From NCBI GenBank assembly GCA_027484985.1, contig JAIXRW010000029.1, positions 32,746 to 96,745 of the forward strand: DNA of 64,000 nucleotides. Reading direction: 5' to 3'. Within the stretch, counting starts at the first letter, position 1; the number at the start of each line of letters is the position of its first letter. The notes beneath the pieces are model-generated. The model saw nothing but the letters and a program-made list of their open reading frames with translations. It made no database searches and was not told the DNA's origin. The DNA is from Rhodobacter sp. (GTDB lineage: Bacteria > Pseudomonadota > Alphaproteobacteria > Rhodobacterales > Rhodobacteraceae). Shown here in pieces: positions 27,333 to 35,634 of this stretch. The position numbers and the translations under genes were made by a program.

Positions 27333-29398
27333 GCCCCGCCCTGTTCCGCCCGATAGACCCCGCCCGTCAGCCATGCCGGCCAGTCGCGTTCAAAGAACGG
27401 CCGCTCGGTCTGGTCCAGCGCCCGCGTCTTGCGCTCTCGGACCATGAAGCCGCCTTCGCCATGGCGCAACAGGATCTGGCGCTCGCGGTCTTCGCGCCGT
27501 TCCGACCGGAAGCGCACATCTTCCAGCGGCCCGCCCGCCGATACCGGCACGGCATCGCCCGCAGGATCAAGGATCGCCCGCGCCCCGCGACTGCCGCCGC
27601 CCTGCGCGATGTAATGGTCAAGCGCGGTCAGCACCGCCTCGGAGGCCAGCGCCATCTGCCGCCACTGCACCGCCCGCGCCACCTCGGACGGGCGGTCGAT
27701 GGCGATGCCGTCATCCGCAATACGCCCGTTCAACGCCCGCGCTTCGGCCAGCGCCGCCCGCACCGCCCCCGCCTTGCACAGAATACCTGCCGCATCGCTC
27801 ATCCGCGCCTGAACCTCGTCGCGCACGGCAGCCACCGTCAGACCGCTGCCCGCGCCAAGCCCCGCCAGAACCGCCGCCACGGCCTTTCCGGCACACTCCG
27901 CCACATCCCCCGCCACGTGATCGGCCAAAGTCGCCGCGATATGTTCCGCCGCCCGCGTGCCAAAGACCTGCCCCGCATTCAGCGCCGCCCCGCCGGGCCG
28001 CGTCACACCATGCGTCCCTGCCGCCTCGCCCACTGCATAGATCGCAGGATGCGAGCTTCGCCCCCAGATATCGACCGCCACCCCGCCATTCATATGCTGG
28101 TTGTTCACCGCAAATTCCAAAGGCTCGGCCGCGATATCCACCTTGTAGCGGCGGTAAAGTTCGATCGACAGCGGGTTCATGTGGCGTAACCGGTCAATGG
28201 GCTGCGCCTGAACCGCCCCCGCCTTGCCCAGATAGGCGCGCACGTCATCATCCAGGTCGTCCAGCGAAAATGCCGCTCCGCCCGCAACGGGCAAAGGATT
28301 GCGGTTGAAATCCATGAACACCCGCCGCCCCGAAGCCGACTCTCGTGCAATGGCAAGGTCGATCAGGCTTGACCCGAAATCCAGCATCCGCGTGGCGTGG
28401 AACGGCCACTGATACCCCTTGCGAAAGATGTTCGAAGCCAGTTCCCGCGTGGTCCGGTAATAGGCCCCAAGGAAATGGTGCTCATGCCCGTCCGCATCGA
28501 CCGAATAGATGTGCGGCAGCGCCTGCACATAGGTGCCCGACAGGTTCCACGGAAACCCTTCGCGCCGTGTGCCGATGCCGAACTGGCTTTCGGTCAGGTT
28601 CACAAGGTCCAGCCCCGCCTCGACCGCCAGCCCCAGCGTGCCGAAACAGCCGTTGGGATAGACGCTGTCGCGATACATCTCGCCCGGCCCCCCGCCCGCC
28701 AGAACGGTCACCGGCGCAAGGAACAGGCCCAGCCCATAGGGGTTGCCCGCCCCCCTGTCCCGCGCCCGCGCCAGCAGCGCGCCATGGCACCGCGCCCCCT
28801 CGACCAGCAGGCGCAGCACGGTCGTCTGGTTCAGGATCGGCACGCCCAGACGCAGCGCCTCGTCCGCCAGCACCCGCACCATCAGGCGCGATGTGCGTGG
28901 CCCGCAGCTTGTGGCGCGGCCCACCTCGTCATGGTCGGTCTGATAGCGCAGCGTGCCGCCCAAACCGTCTTGCGGCAGCGGCAGGCCCAGATATTGCAGC
29001 GATGCCATCGACCGCAGCGATCCCACCGCCTCGACATAGGCGGTGTCGGCATCCATCGCCCCGCCAGCCGAGAGTGCCGCCGCCATGGCGTGGAAATCAT
29101 CGCCCCGATCCGCCGTGTTGGCGGTGTGGATCGTCTGCTTGTCCGACCCCGAACAGGCCGAGGTGCCGCCCCATGCGCTTTGGCTGGCTACCGCGACCTG
29201 CACGCCGCGCCGCGCAAGTTCCACAGCCGCCCGCAACCCCGCAGCGCCCGACCCCACGACCAGACAGGCCGCTCGGTAAACCGGCAGGTCCAGCCCGCCC
29301 AGCGCCAGCCGTTCCGCAACGCCCGCATCGGGCGGCAGGCGCGGCATTTCAACATCGGTCAGCGCATCCAGAATATGCTGCGGCACTTCGATCGGCAT
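27329..29398 (-). CDS. SDH/fumarate-reductase-type FAD-binding oxidoreductase
   Basis: A 689-residue flavoprotein. CLVVGSGAAGLRAAVELARR is the FAD Rossmann motif near residue 45, and SAWGGTSACSGSDKQT replaces the usual His-Ser-x-Ala-Ala-x-Gly loop. Gly-rich segments LAGGGPGEMYRDSVYPNGC and VGEAAGTHGVTRPGGAALNA form the second FAD region. Residues 540-650 look like the helical C-terminal domain. Succinate-dehydrogenase or NadB-like flavoproteins oxidise or reduce a C-C bond next to a carboxylate or ketone. Located between Gfo/Idh and KDG-kinase genes with gaps of 3 and -4 bases, it may be a sugar-acid dehydrogenase. I do not recognise a characterised homologue. Confidence 0.85.
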   Translation of the reverse strand: MPIEVPQHILDALTDVEMPRLPPDAGVAERLALGGLDLPVYRAACLVVGSGAAGLRAAVELARRGVQVAVASQSAWGGTSACSGSDKQTIHTANTADRGDDFHAMAAALSAGGAMDADTAYVEAVGSLRSMASLQYLGLPLPQDGLGGTLRYQTDHDEVGRATSCGPRTSRLMVRVLADEALRLGVPILNQTTVLRLLVEGARCHGALLARARDRGAGNPYGLGLFLAPVTVLAGGGPGEMYRDSVYPNGCFGTLGLAVEAGLDLVNLTESQFGIGTRREGFPWNLSGTYVQALPHIYSVDADGHEHHFLGAYYRTTRELASNIFRKGYQWPFHATRMLDFGSSLIDLAIARESASGRRVFMDFNRNPLPVAGGAAFSLDDLDDDVRAYLGKAGAVQAQPIDRLRHMNPLSIELYRRYKVDIAAEPLEFAVNNQHMNGGVAVDIWGRSSHPAIYAVGEAAGTHGVTRPGGAALNAGQVFGTRAAEHIAATLADHVAGDVAECAGKAVAAVLAGLGAGSGLTVAAVRDEVQARMSDAAGILCKAGAVRAALAEARALNGRIADDGIAIDRPSEVARAVQWRQMALASEAVLTALDHYIAQGGGSRGARAILDPAGDAVPVSAGGPLEDVRFRSERREDRERQILLRHGEGGFMVRERKTRALDQTERPFFERDWPAWLTGGVYRAEQGGA

Positions 29399-29401
29399 CG
29401 C

Positions 29402-30571
29402 TTACCCCGCCCGCCCGATATCGACCCAGGCGCGCCGCCGCGCGCTTTCCATCACCGCATCGACGATCTGGCAGATGTGGTGCCCCGTCTCGAAGGTGGG
29501 CCACATCGGCACGCCCGTCACCACCGACCGCACCACCTCGGCCGCTTCGATGATCTTCGTCTCGTTATAGCCAAGCCCAAGATTGGCCAGCGGCAGAAAG
29601 GCGCGATAGGATGGATGGTCCGGCCCCGCATCGACGGCGCGAAAACCGCGCCGTCCTTCGGGATCGTCATTGCGGTAAAGCCGCAGGCGGCTGGTTTCGT
29701 CGTAATCATAGACGATGCTGCCCTTGGTGCCGTAAACCTCATAGCCTTGGCGGAACTTGCGGCCCGTGGCCACGCGGCTGAAATCGACGATCCCGCTTGC
29801 CCCGTTCTCGAACCGGCACAGCATATGGGTCGCGTCAGGGTTCGTCACCTCGGCCCAGTCGCTGGCCGCAGCCCCTGCACCCGCGCCGAACCCCGCACCC
29901 GCCACAACGGGGCGCTTGGGCGTGATGACCATGTTCTCGGCGATCAGGCTTTGCACCCGCCCGACCAGAAACTCCATGAAACTGAACACATGGCTTCCCG
30001 TATCGCCCACAATCCCCGTGGGCGCCTTGGCCCCGTCTGCCCGCCACATGAAGGGCGCCAAGGGATCACCGAACACATCGATATGCTGGCACCCCTTGAA
30101 CAGCGTCACCTCGCCAATCTCGCCCGAGGTGATGATGTCGCGCGCGATGTCATGCACCGGATTGCGCGGAAAGCCATGCGCCACGCGGGTGATCAGCCCC
30201 TTTGCCGCCGCGATATCGGCCAGTTCCCGCGCCTCGGCCGCCGTATCGGCCAAGGGCTTTTCGCAATTGACATGCTTGCCCGCCAGCAGCGCCGCCTTGG
30301 CCACTGGGTAATGCAGCGTGTCGGGCAGGCAGATGTCGATCAGGTCGATATCGGGGTCTGCCACCGCCTCGCGCCAGTCGGTCAGGATACGCGCACCCGG
30401 CGCCCGCAGCGCAAGGTCGGGGTCGGCGGCGGGGTCGTTCACCACCACCGCCACCACCTCGGCCGTGCCCCCGTCCGAGCCGAAGAAATGCGGAAAGGTG
30501 CGAAAGGCCATCGTATGAACCTTGCCCATCCACCCCGATGCGCCCAGCACCGCCACCCGAACTGCCGCCAT
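29402..30571 (-). CDS. Gfo/Idh/MocA-family NAD(P)-dependent oxidoreductase
   Basis: A 389-residue dehydrogenase. The N-terminal Rossmann motif is VAVLGASGWMGKVHT, the NAD-binding loop reads IDICLPDTLHYPVAKAALL, and HVNCEKPLADT contains the EKP motif with the conserved Lys. The family oxidises hydroxyls on sugars, inositols and their phosphates, or acts on glycosides through a 3-keto intermediate. It is the first gene of the Gfo/flavoprotein/KDG-kinase operon and starts 42 bases behind the predicted transcription start at 30603-30649. Sugar specificity is unknown. Confidence 0.92.
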   Translation of the reverse strand: MAAVRVAVLGASGWMGKVHTMAFRTFPHFFGSDGGTAEVVAVVVNDPAADPDLALRAPGARILTDWREAVADPDIDLIDICLPDTLHYPVAKAALLAGKHVNCEKPLADTAAEARELADIAAAKGLITRVAHGFPRNPVHDIARDIITSGEIGEVTLFKGCQHIDVFGDPLAPFMWRADGAKAPTGIVGDTGSHVFSFMEFLVGRVQSLIAENMVITPKRPVVAGAGFGAGAGAAASDWAEVTNPDATHMLCRFENGASGIVDFSRVATGRKFRQGYEVYGTKGSIVYDYDETSRLRLYRNDDPEGRRGFRAVDAGPDHPSYRAFLPLANLGLGYNETKIIEAAEVVRSVVTGVPMWPTFETGHHICQIVDAVMESARRRAWVDIGRAG

Positions 30572-30602
30572 CGCCGCCCCCTTTCAGACCCGTAGCCCGC
30601 CT

Positions 30603-30649
30603 CTTTGGAACCTTCCAAAGGTCTTACTGGCACGTTCCAAATGCGTCAA
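30603..30649 (-). promoter_or_regulatory. Promoter with paired TGGA-type operator elements (Gfo/Idh operon)
   Basis: TTGACG (30644-30649) and TAAGAC (30621-30626) are separated by 17 bases on the minus strand. An 18-base palindrome, CTTTGGAACCTTCCAAAG, lies at 30603-30620 and TGGCACGTTCCA at 30628-30639 (plus-strand reading). Aligned with 26308-26351, spacing and most bases agree, including the shared TTACTGG-N-ACG and GTCAACCG. The two operons are therefore very likely co-regulated. Confidence 0.72.
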
Positions 30650-30688
30650 CCGCTTTGACGGCCCAATGGCAGGCCCGGCCTTGGCACC

Positions 30689-31309
30689 TCAGGGCGCGGG
30701 GGCAAGGGCCAGCGTGGCGGCAATGCCGCGCTGCACGGCGGGGCGGGCCTCCATCTCGGCAAACCAGCGCGCCAGCGCCGGACGGTCGGCAAAGCCGATA
30801 CCGGCAAAATCGCGCCGCCAGAACCAGCCGAAATGGGCAATATCGGCAATGGTGTATTCATCGCCCACAAACCAGCGATGCGTGCCAAGATGCGCGTCGA
30901 TCAGATCGGCAAGGCGGTCGGATTCGGCCTTATAGCGGGCGATGGCGGCAGGGTTACGGTCGCTCGCCAACCGTTGCCAATAGCCTGATTGGCCAAAGGC
31001 GGGCCCGGTTCCCGACAACTGCACGAACAGCCACTGAAAGGTGCGGGCGCGCAGATGCGGCTCGACCGGCAGCAGGTGGCCGGTCTTTTCGGCCAGATGC
31101 ACCAGAATCGCGCCCGATTCCGCCAGGACAAGGTCCCCGTCGATCAGCAAAGGCACCTTGCCGTTCGGGTTCAGCGCCAGATAATCGGCCGATTTCTGCG
31201 CCCCCGCGCGGATGTTCACGGGGCGCAGATCATAGGCCAGCCCCAATTCCTCCAACGCGATGGGCACCTTGACGGAATTGGGGGTAGAAAAGGCGTACAC
31301 GGTCAGCAT
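30689..31309 (-). CDS. Glutathione S-transferase family protein
   Basis: A 206-residue GST. The thioredoxin-like N-domain begins MLTVYAFSTPNSVKVPIALE, with the substrate loop NPNGKVPLLIDGDLVLAESG: the cis-Pro and ESG motifs bind glutathione. The C-terminal helical domain covers residues 85-200. It resembles bacterial YfcG/Ure2p-like GSTs (disulfide reductases), which is a family inference. The ATG at 31309 is chosen because AGGAG lies seven bases upstream; the frame is open further. The gene is divergent from a LysR regulator, with 176 bases between starts, so it is probably its target. Confidence 0.9.
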   Translation of the reverse strand: MLTVYAFSTPNSVKVPIALEELGLAYDLRPVNIRAGAQKSADYLALNPNGKVPLLIDGDLVLAESGAILVHLAEKTGHLLPVEPHLRARTFQWLFVQLSGTGPAFGQSGYWQRLASDRNPAAIARYKAESDRLADLIDAHLGTHRWFVGDEYTIADIAHFGWFWRRDFAGIGFADRPALARWFAEMEARPAVQRGIAATLALAPAP

Positions 31310-31485
31310 GGCAAATCTCCTGCATAGGAAAGGGCTGCTGCGGCAGGCAGCGGCCGGCGGGGTTTGTGTCACGGCTTCAGTGGCGCGCGGCTGCATGCCC
31401 ATGGCCGCCGTGATGAAAGAAGGATGGACCATTCCACACAATTAGATAATCATCCCGCCATACATCACACTGATACCCATGGCGT

Positions 31486-32394
31486 ATGAATACCGGCCTG
31501 TTTGAACATATCCGCACCTTCGTTCGCGCCGTCGAAACCGGCAGCTTCACGGCTGTCGCCGCCGAACAGGGCCAATCGCAACCCACCGTCAGCCGTCAGA
31601 TTTCCGCGCTCGAAGATCATTTGGGCGTGCGGTTGATGCAGCGGACCACACGCGCCCTGACCCTGACCGAGGAAGGGCGCAGCTATTACAGCCATGCCCG
31701 CGCCCTGCTGGACGCGGTGGATGAGGCCGCCCTTGCCGTCCGCCCCGATACGGCCGCGCGGGGCTTGCTGCGCATCGCGGCGCCGCTGGCCTTTGCCCGC
31801 CTGCATCTGATGCCGCGCATGGCCCGGTTTCTGGCCGACCATCCCGATTTGCGCACCGATTGGGTGCTGGGCGACCGGCCTGTCGATCTGGTCGAGGAAG
31901 GCGTCGATCTGGCCATCCGCATCGGGCGCGTGGCCGATCAGGGGCTGATTGCGCGCAAGATCGGGCAGATGCGGCGGGTCACGGTGGCGCGGCCCGACTA
32001 TTTCGCCCGCGCCGGACGGCCCCGTCACCCCACCGATCTGACCGCGCATGACTGTATCGTCTATACCGGCCTTGCCACGGTGGATGAATGGCACTTTTCC
32101 GGCCCCGACGGCGCGCCCATCGCGGTCAGGGTATCGGGGCGGGTGCGCGTCAACGCGTCCGAGGGGATGCGCTCGGCCCTGCTGGAAGGGTTGGGCCTTG
32201 CCGTCTGCCCGACATGGCTGTTCACCGACGAAATCGCCACGGGCCGCCTGGAACAGGTGCTGGCGGAATATGAACCTGCCGCCCTGCCCATTCAGGCGGT
32301 TTATCCCAGTCGGCGCCTTGTGCCGCCACGGGTGCGTGCCTTTGTCGATTACCTTGTCACGGAATTTCGCGCCGATCCCCGCCTTGCGCCCTGA
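31486..32394 (+). CDS. LysR-family transcriptional regulator divergent from GST
   Basis: A 302-residue LysR-type regulator beginning MNTGLFEHIRTFVRAVETGS, with recognition helix region QGQSQPTVSRQISALEDHLG. The effector domain follows at residues 90-295. It belongs to the common group with LMQRTTRALTLTEEGRSYY that controls oxidoreductase or GST genes. The 176-base gap 31310-31485 to the GST gene should hold both promoters; it has no gene. No clear operator could be assigned. Confidence 0.92.
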   Translation: MNTGLFEHIRTFVRAVETGSFTAVAAEQGQSQPTVSRQISALEDHLGVRLMQRTTRALTLTEEGRSYYSHARALLDAVDEAALAVRPDTAARGLLRIAAPLAFARLHLMPRMARFLADHPDLRTDWVLGDRPVDLVEEGVDLAIRIGRVADQGLIARKIGQMRRVTVARPDYFARAGRPRHPTDLTAHDCIVYTGLATVDEWHFSGPDGAPIAVRVSGRVRVNASEGMRSALLEGLGLAVCPTWLFTDEIATGRLEQVLAEYEPAALPIQAVYPSRRLVPPRVRAFVDYLVTEFRADPRLAP

Positions 32395-32536
32395 CCGCCC
32401 GCCATCCGCCCAAGCCATGCGTGGGCGCGAAAAGGGCCGGTATTCCCCGATCAGCACTTTGGGGTGAATCCGCTGGACCTTTTGCAACCATTGGCGGATT
32501 GTCGGCCTTCGTCATCCCTCGCCCCTCTTTGCTGTC

Positions 32537-34177
32537 ATGTTTGCCCGGTTCCCTCTTGTGTCGCTGTTTCATGCCCTGCGCGGTTGGCGGTTCCTGTCGC
32601 GCCCGCCCAAGGCCGGCGATCTTGTCCATTTTCGCGATGCCTGGGCGATCGAGGTCGAGGGCGAGGGATTTTCGCTGCTCGAAGTGTGGTTTCCCAAATT
32701 TCCCCGCACCGGCACTGCCCGCCTGTTGCGCGAAACCGCGACCCACTGGGACCTGACCTTCTGGTGCCGCCACATCCGCCTTGGCAAGGAAAGGAATACG
32801 CTCAGGCCCCTGAACCGCGCAGGGCGCTGGACGGCCTTTGACCTGATCGCCCAAGGCTGGGTCGCGCGGCAGCTTGCCTTGATGCGCCCGCCCGATGATG
32901 CGCCCGAACCGCCACCGCCGCCCCTTCCCCTGTCCGCCCTGTCGCGCCACTGGGCGCGCAAACGCGGCGGGTTGGCAACAGTCCATGCGCTGGGCGGGCG
33001 CTATCACAGCTGGCCGGGCCTTTTGCTGCGGCGCTGGCTGCATGAAAAAACCCGCTATCTGCTGGGCGTACCCTCGCCCGGCATCTACATGGGCAAGGGC
33101 CCGCTGGTCCAAGACTGCCGCGCCATCCTGACCTTTGCCTATCGCGGCGAAAGGCGGCGGCTCCGGCTCGATCAGGTGCGGCGGCACCAGAACGACAATA
33201 TCCACCTCCTCGGCCGCCAGTTGCCCGGGGGCGAACAGCGCAGCTTCGCCTTCCACAACATCTTCAACCTCGAGATCGAGGGGTTCGGCCCCATCGATGC
33301 ACGCCGCCTTGACCTCGACCTTGCCGCGCTGGAAACCAATGCATGGGACCACTGGCGCCAATGGAACCGCTACGCAACCAGTCTTGGCTACCCCCTGCCC
33401 GACCCCGATCTTGCCACGCGCATTGTGGGCAAGGTCTGGCGGCAGCTGATCCGTCCCTACTGGGCCTATATCCGCTGGCGCTATCCGCGATACCGGCTGC
33501 TCCGCCCCCCGACATGGCGCACAAGGCTGGCGCAGCGCGCAGAACCGGTGCGCAAGCGGATAAGGCGCGCTGCCCTTTGGCTTAAGTGGCTTTGGCAGGA
33601 ATATCGTCCGCAACCCGCCCCGCAGCCCGACCTGTCGGCCCCCGATGCCCGCTGGCGGCGCTTTCTGCGCGACATGGCCGACAGGCTGGATGCCGGGCAA
33701 ACGGTGGATATCCGCAACCTGCGGCACGTGGCCAAACTGGCACGGCAGCCGATGCTCGCGCGCAAGATGGCGCGCCATATCCTGCGCGTCGAACAGGCCG
33801 CCTTGGGCCCGTCCGATCCGGACCGTGCGATCCTTGATCGGGCGCTGCGCCTGTCCCCCGACCGTCGCCGCCTGATCCCCGACCATGAACTAAGGCAGGC
33901 GCAAAAGGTCGGTGGCCCCCTTTTTCTGCATTATGCCCCGTTCCAGCGGCTTTACGACATCCCGCGCCCGCCCGATCCGGCCATGATCGTTCTGGCCTAT
34001 CTGCGCGCGCTATACCGGTCAGATTTCTGGAACGGCCCAAAGGGCCATGCCCCGCCCCACATCGAACGCGGGGATTTCAGGGTGCTGCTTTTGGCACATC
34101 TGGGCCAGCCCGACGGGCGGCGATGGGTTTTTGCCAAGACCGCCGCCGCCCGGTTGCGAAAGCTGGCCGACCTATAA
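32537..34177 (+). CDS. Uncharacterised 546-residue protein with a WYL-like segment
   Basis: I do not recognise this family. The protein is rich in Arg, Trp and Pro and has no signal peptide or clear membrane segment. Residues about 195-255 (AILTFAYRGERRRLRLDQVR, then NDNIHLLGRQL and SFAFHNIFNLEI) have the spacing of a WYL domain: a beta strand with Y-x-x-x, an Arg-rich turn, a display strand and an R/F-x-h-x-x-I ending. WYL domains sense ligands or nucleic acids in bacterial regulators. The C-terminal half is helical (residues 350-470). It starts without a clear ribosome binding site. It has no operon partner; the LysR gene lies 142 bases upstream. Confidence 0.6.
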   Translation: MFARFPLVSLFHALRGWRFLSRPPKAGDLVHFRDAWAIEVEGEGFSLLEVWFPKFPRTGTARLLRETATHWDLTFWCRHIRLGKERNTLRPLNRAGRWTAFDLIAQGWVARQLALMRPPDDAPEPPPPPLPLSALSRHWARKRGGLATVHALGGRYHSWPGLLLRRWLHEKTRYLLGVPSPGIYMGKGPLVQDCRAILTFAYRGERRRLRLDQVRRHQNDNIHLLGRQLPGGEQRSFAFHNIFNLEIEGFGPIDARRLDLDLAALETNAWDHWRQWNRYATSLGYPLPDPDLATRIVGKVWRQLIRPYWAYIRWRYPRYRLLRPPTWRTRLAQRAEPVRKRIRRAALWLKWLWQEYRPQPAPQPDLSAPDARWRRFLRDMADRLDAGQTVDIRNLRHVAKLARQPMLARKMARHILRVEQAALGPSDPDRAILDRALRLSPDRRRLIPDHELRQAQKVGGPLFLHYAPFQRLYDIPRPPDPAMIVLAYLRALYRSDFWNGPKGHAPPHIERGDFRVLLLAHLGQPDGRRWVFAKTAAARLRKLADL

Positions 34178-34206
34178 TCCGCCCCCGCGCAAGGCAAAGC
34201 ACCGGT

Positions 34207-35634
34207 TCACGCCGCGCGGCTGGCCTTGATGCCGCTGTCGATGGCGTCGATGGCCCGTTCCAGCTTGCGCGCCAGCACCGGATTGCGGTTCAGGAAATCG
34301 ATCACCGCAATCGCCGGCAACGCCAGAGTTGTCGCCTCGTCCCGCGCAACCAGTTCCACCGTGGCGGGGGCGCCGGTCAGGAAGAAGCGGCTTACGAAAA
34401 ACTCGCCCGGCCCGAAACTTTGCAGCACCCGCTCGGGCTGGTCGGGCAAGGTCACACTCAGCCCCCCCGCCACCACAAGATACAGCATGCGCGATGGCCC
34501 GCCCGCAGCCACAAGCCGTTCGCCCTCGTCAAACAGGCAGACCCGCGCCGTGGCCTGCAATTCGGCAAAGCCTGCGGCATCGGGCAGGAAAATGCCTGTG
34601 GCCGACAGCACGCCCGACAGCGCCTTGGGGGCCAGCGCGGCGGGGTCGGTCAGCCGGTAACGGCGGTTCGTCGATCCAGCCAACACCAGACCCTCGCGCT
34701 GGCAGCGATACCACAGACGGCGCAGGAAATCGGTGGTCGCGGCCTCGCCGTCTTCGCGCGTGGCGGTGTGGATCGTCACCTCATAGGCGATGCCGTCATC
34801 GGCCATTTCCATCAGGTCGATGTCATGGGGCGGATCGCGCAGGATCGTCTCGACGCTTTTCACCGTCTCGTCGATGGCACGCATGGCGCGGGCGGGCGGC
34901 ACGCCATAGCCGAACTTGACATACAGGTTCTGGCCAAACACCCGCGTGGCCGAAGACAAAACCGTGAACACCCCCTGCGCCAGTTGCGAATTGGGAATGA
35001 CCATCAGCCGCTCGTCATCCAGCGTCTCGATGGTGACACTGCGCCAATCCATGCTGACGATCTTGCCCGAGGCATCCCCGAACTCGATCCAGTCCCCTTC
35101 GCGGAAGAACCGCCCCGACATCAGCGACACGCCCGAGAACAGGCCCGACAGCGTATCCTGCAAGGCCAGGCCGATCACCACAGACCCGACCCCCAGCGCC
35201 GCCAGAAGCGACCCAAGGTCAACCGCCCATATCTCTGATGCCACAAAGGCCGATGCGACCAGCACCAGCACCAGCCGCATAAGATCAAGCATCAGCCCCG
35301 GCGTGCGCTGCATCGCCTCGCTGGCCAAGGGCCCTGCGCGCACGATCAGGTTCAACCCCAGCAGCAGCGCGTTGATGGTCGAGATGGACAACGCCGTCAG
35401 AACCAGCTTGGCGGCCGCCGCATCGGGTTCAAGCCCCATCACCCGCGACACCAGCAGATGCAGCGCCACCAACGGCAAGACCGATACTTGCACCAGCTGC
35501 ACCAGCCGCGCCGTCTGCGGCTGCGGGCCGCGCAGATGGCGGTGGATTTCCACCAGAACCAGCGCCGCGACCGGATAGCCGAAACTGACGATGGCCGTCC
35601 ACATCACGCCGCTATCGGCAAGGGCATCAGTCAA
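34207..35634 (-). CDS. MscS-family channel with C-terminal cyclic-nucleotide-binding-like domain
   Basis: A 475-residue membrane protein. Residues 10-170 hold about five hydrophobic segments; the pore and beta domain cover residues 165-300 with VIGLALQDTLSGLFSGVSLM and FREGDWIEFGDASGKIVSMD (MscS signature). A cNMP-binding-like domain follows at 335-460. In that domain the phosphate-binding cassette reads FFVSRFFLTGAPATVE, where homologues have F-G-E and an Arg before A-T-V: both the Glu and the Arg are missing. It overlaps the upstream receptor gene by 8 bases. It may be a gated mechanosensitive channel with a changed or no nucleotide ligand. Confidence 0.85.
   Translation of the reverse strand: MTDALADSGVMWTAIVSFGYPVAALVLVEIHRHLRGPQPQTARLVQLVQVSVLPLVALHLLVSRVMGLEPDAAAAKLVLTALSISTINALLLGLNLIVRAGPLASEAMQRTPGLMLDLMRLVLVLVASAFVASEIWAVDLGSLLAALGVGSVVIGLALQDTLSGLFSGVSLMSGRFFREGDWIEFGDASGKIVSMDWRSVTIETLDDERLMVIPNSQLAQGVFTVLSSATRVFGQNLYVKFGYGVPPARAMRAIDETVKSVETILRDPPHDIDLMEMADDGIAYEVTIHTATREDGEAATTDFLRRLWYRCQREGLVLAGSTNRRYRLTDPAALAPKALSGVLSATGIFLPDAAGFAELQATARVCLFDEGERLVAAGGPSRMLYLVVAGGLSVTLPDQPERVLQSFGPGEFFVSRFFLTGAPATVELVARDEATTLALPAIAVIDFLNRNPVLARKLERAIDAIDSGIKASRAA

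Noticed and set aside
28397..30595. Plus-strand open frame of about 730 codons opposite the flavoprotein and Gfo/Idh genes
   Set aside because: Antisense to two conserved genes; no family features or ribosome binding site.
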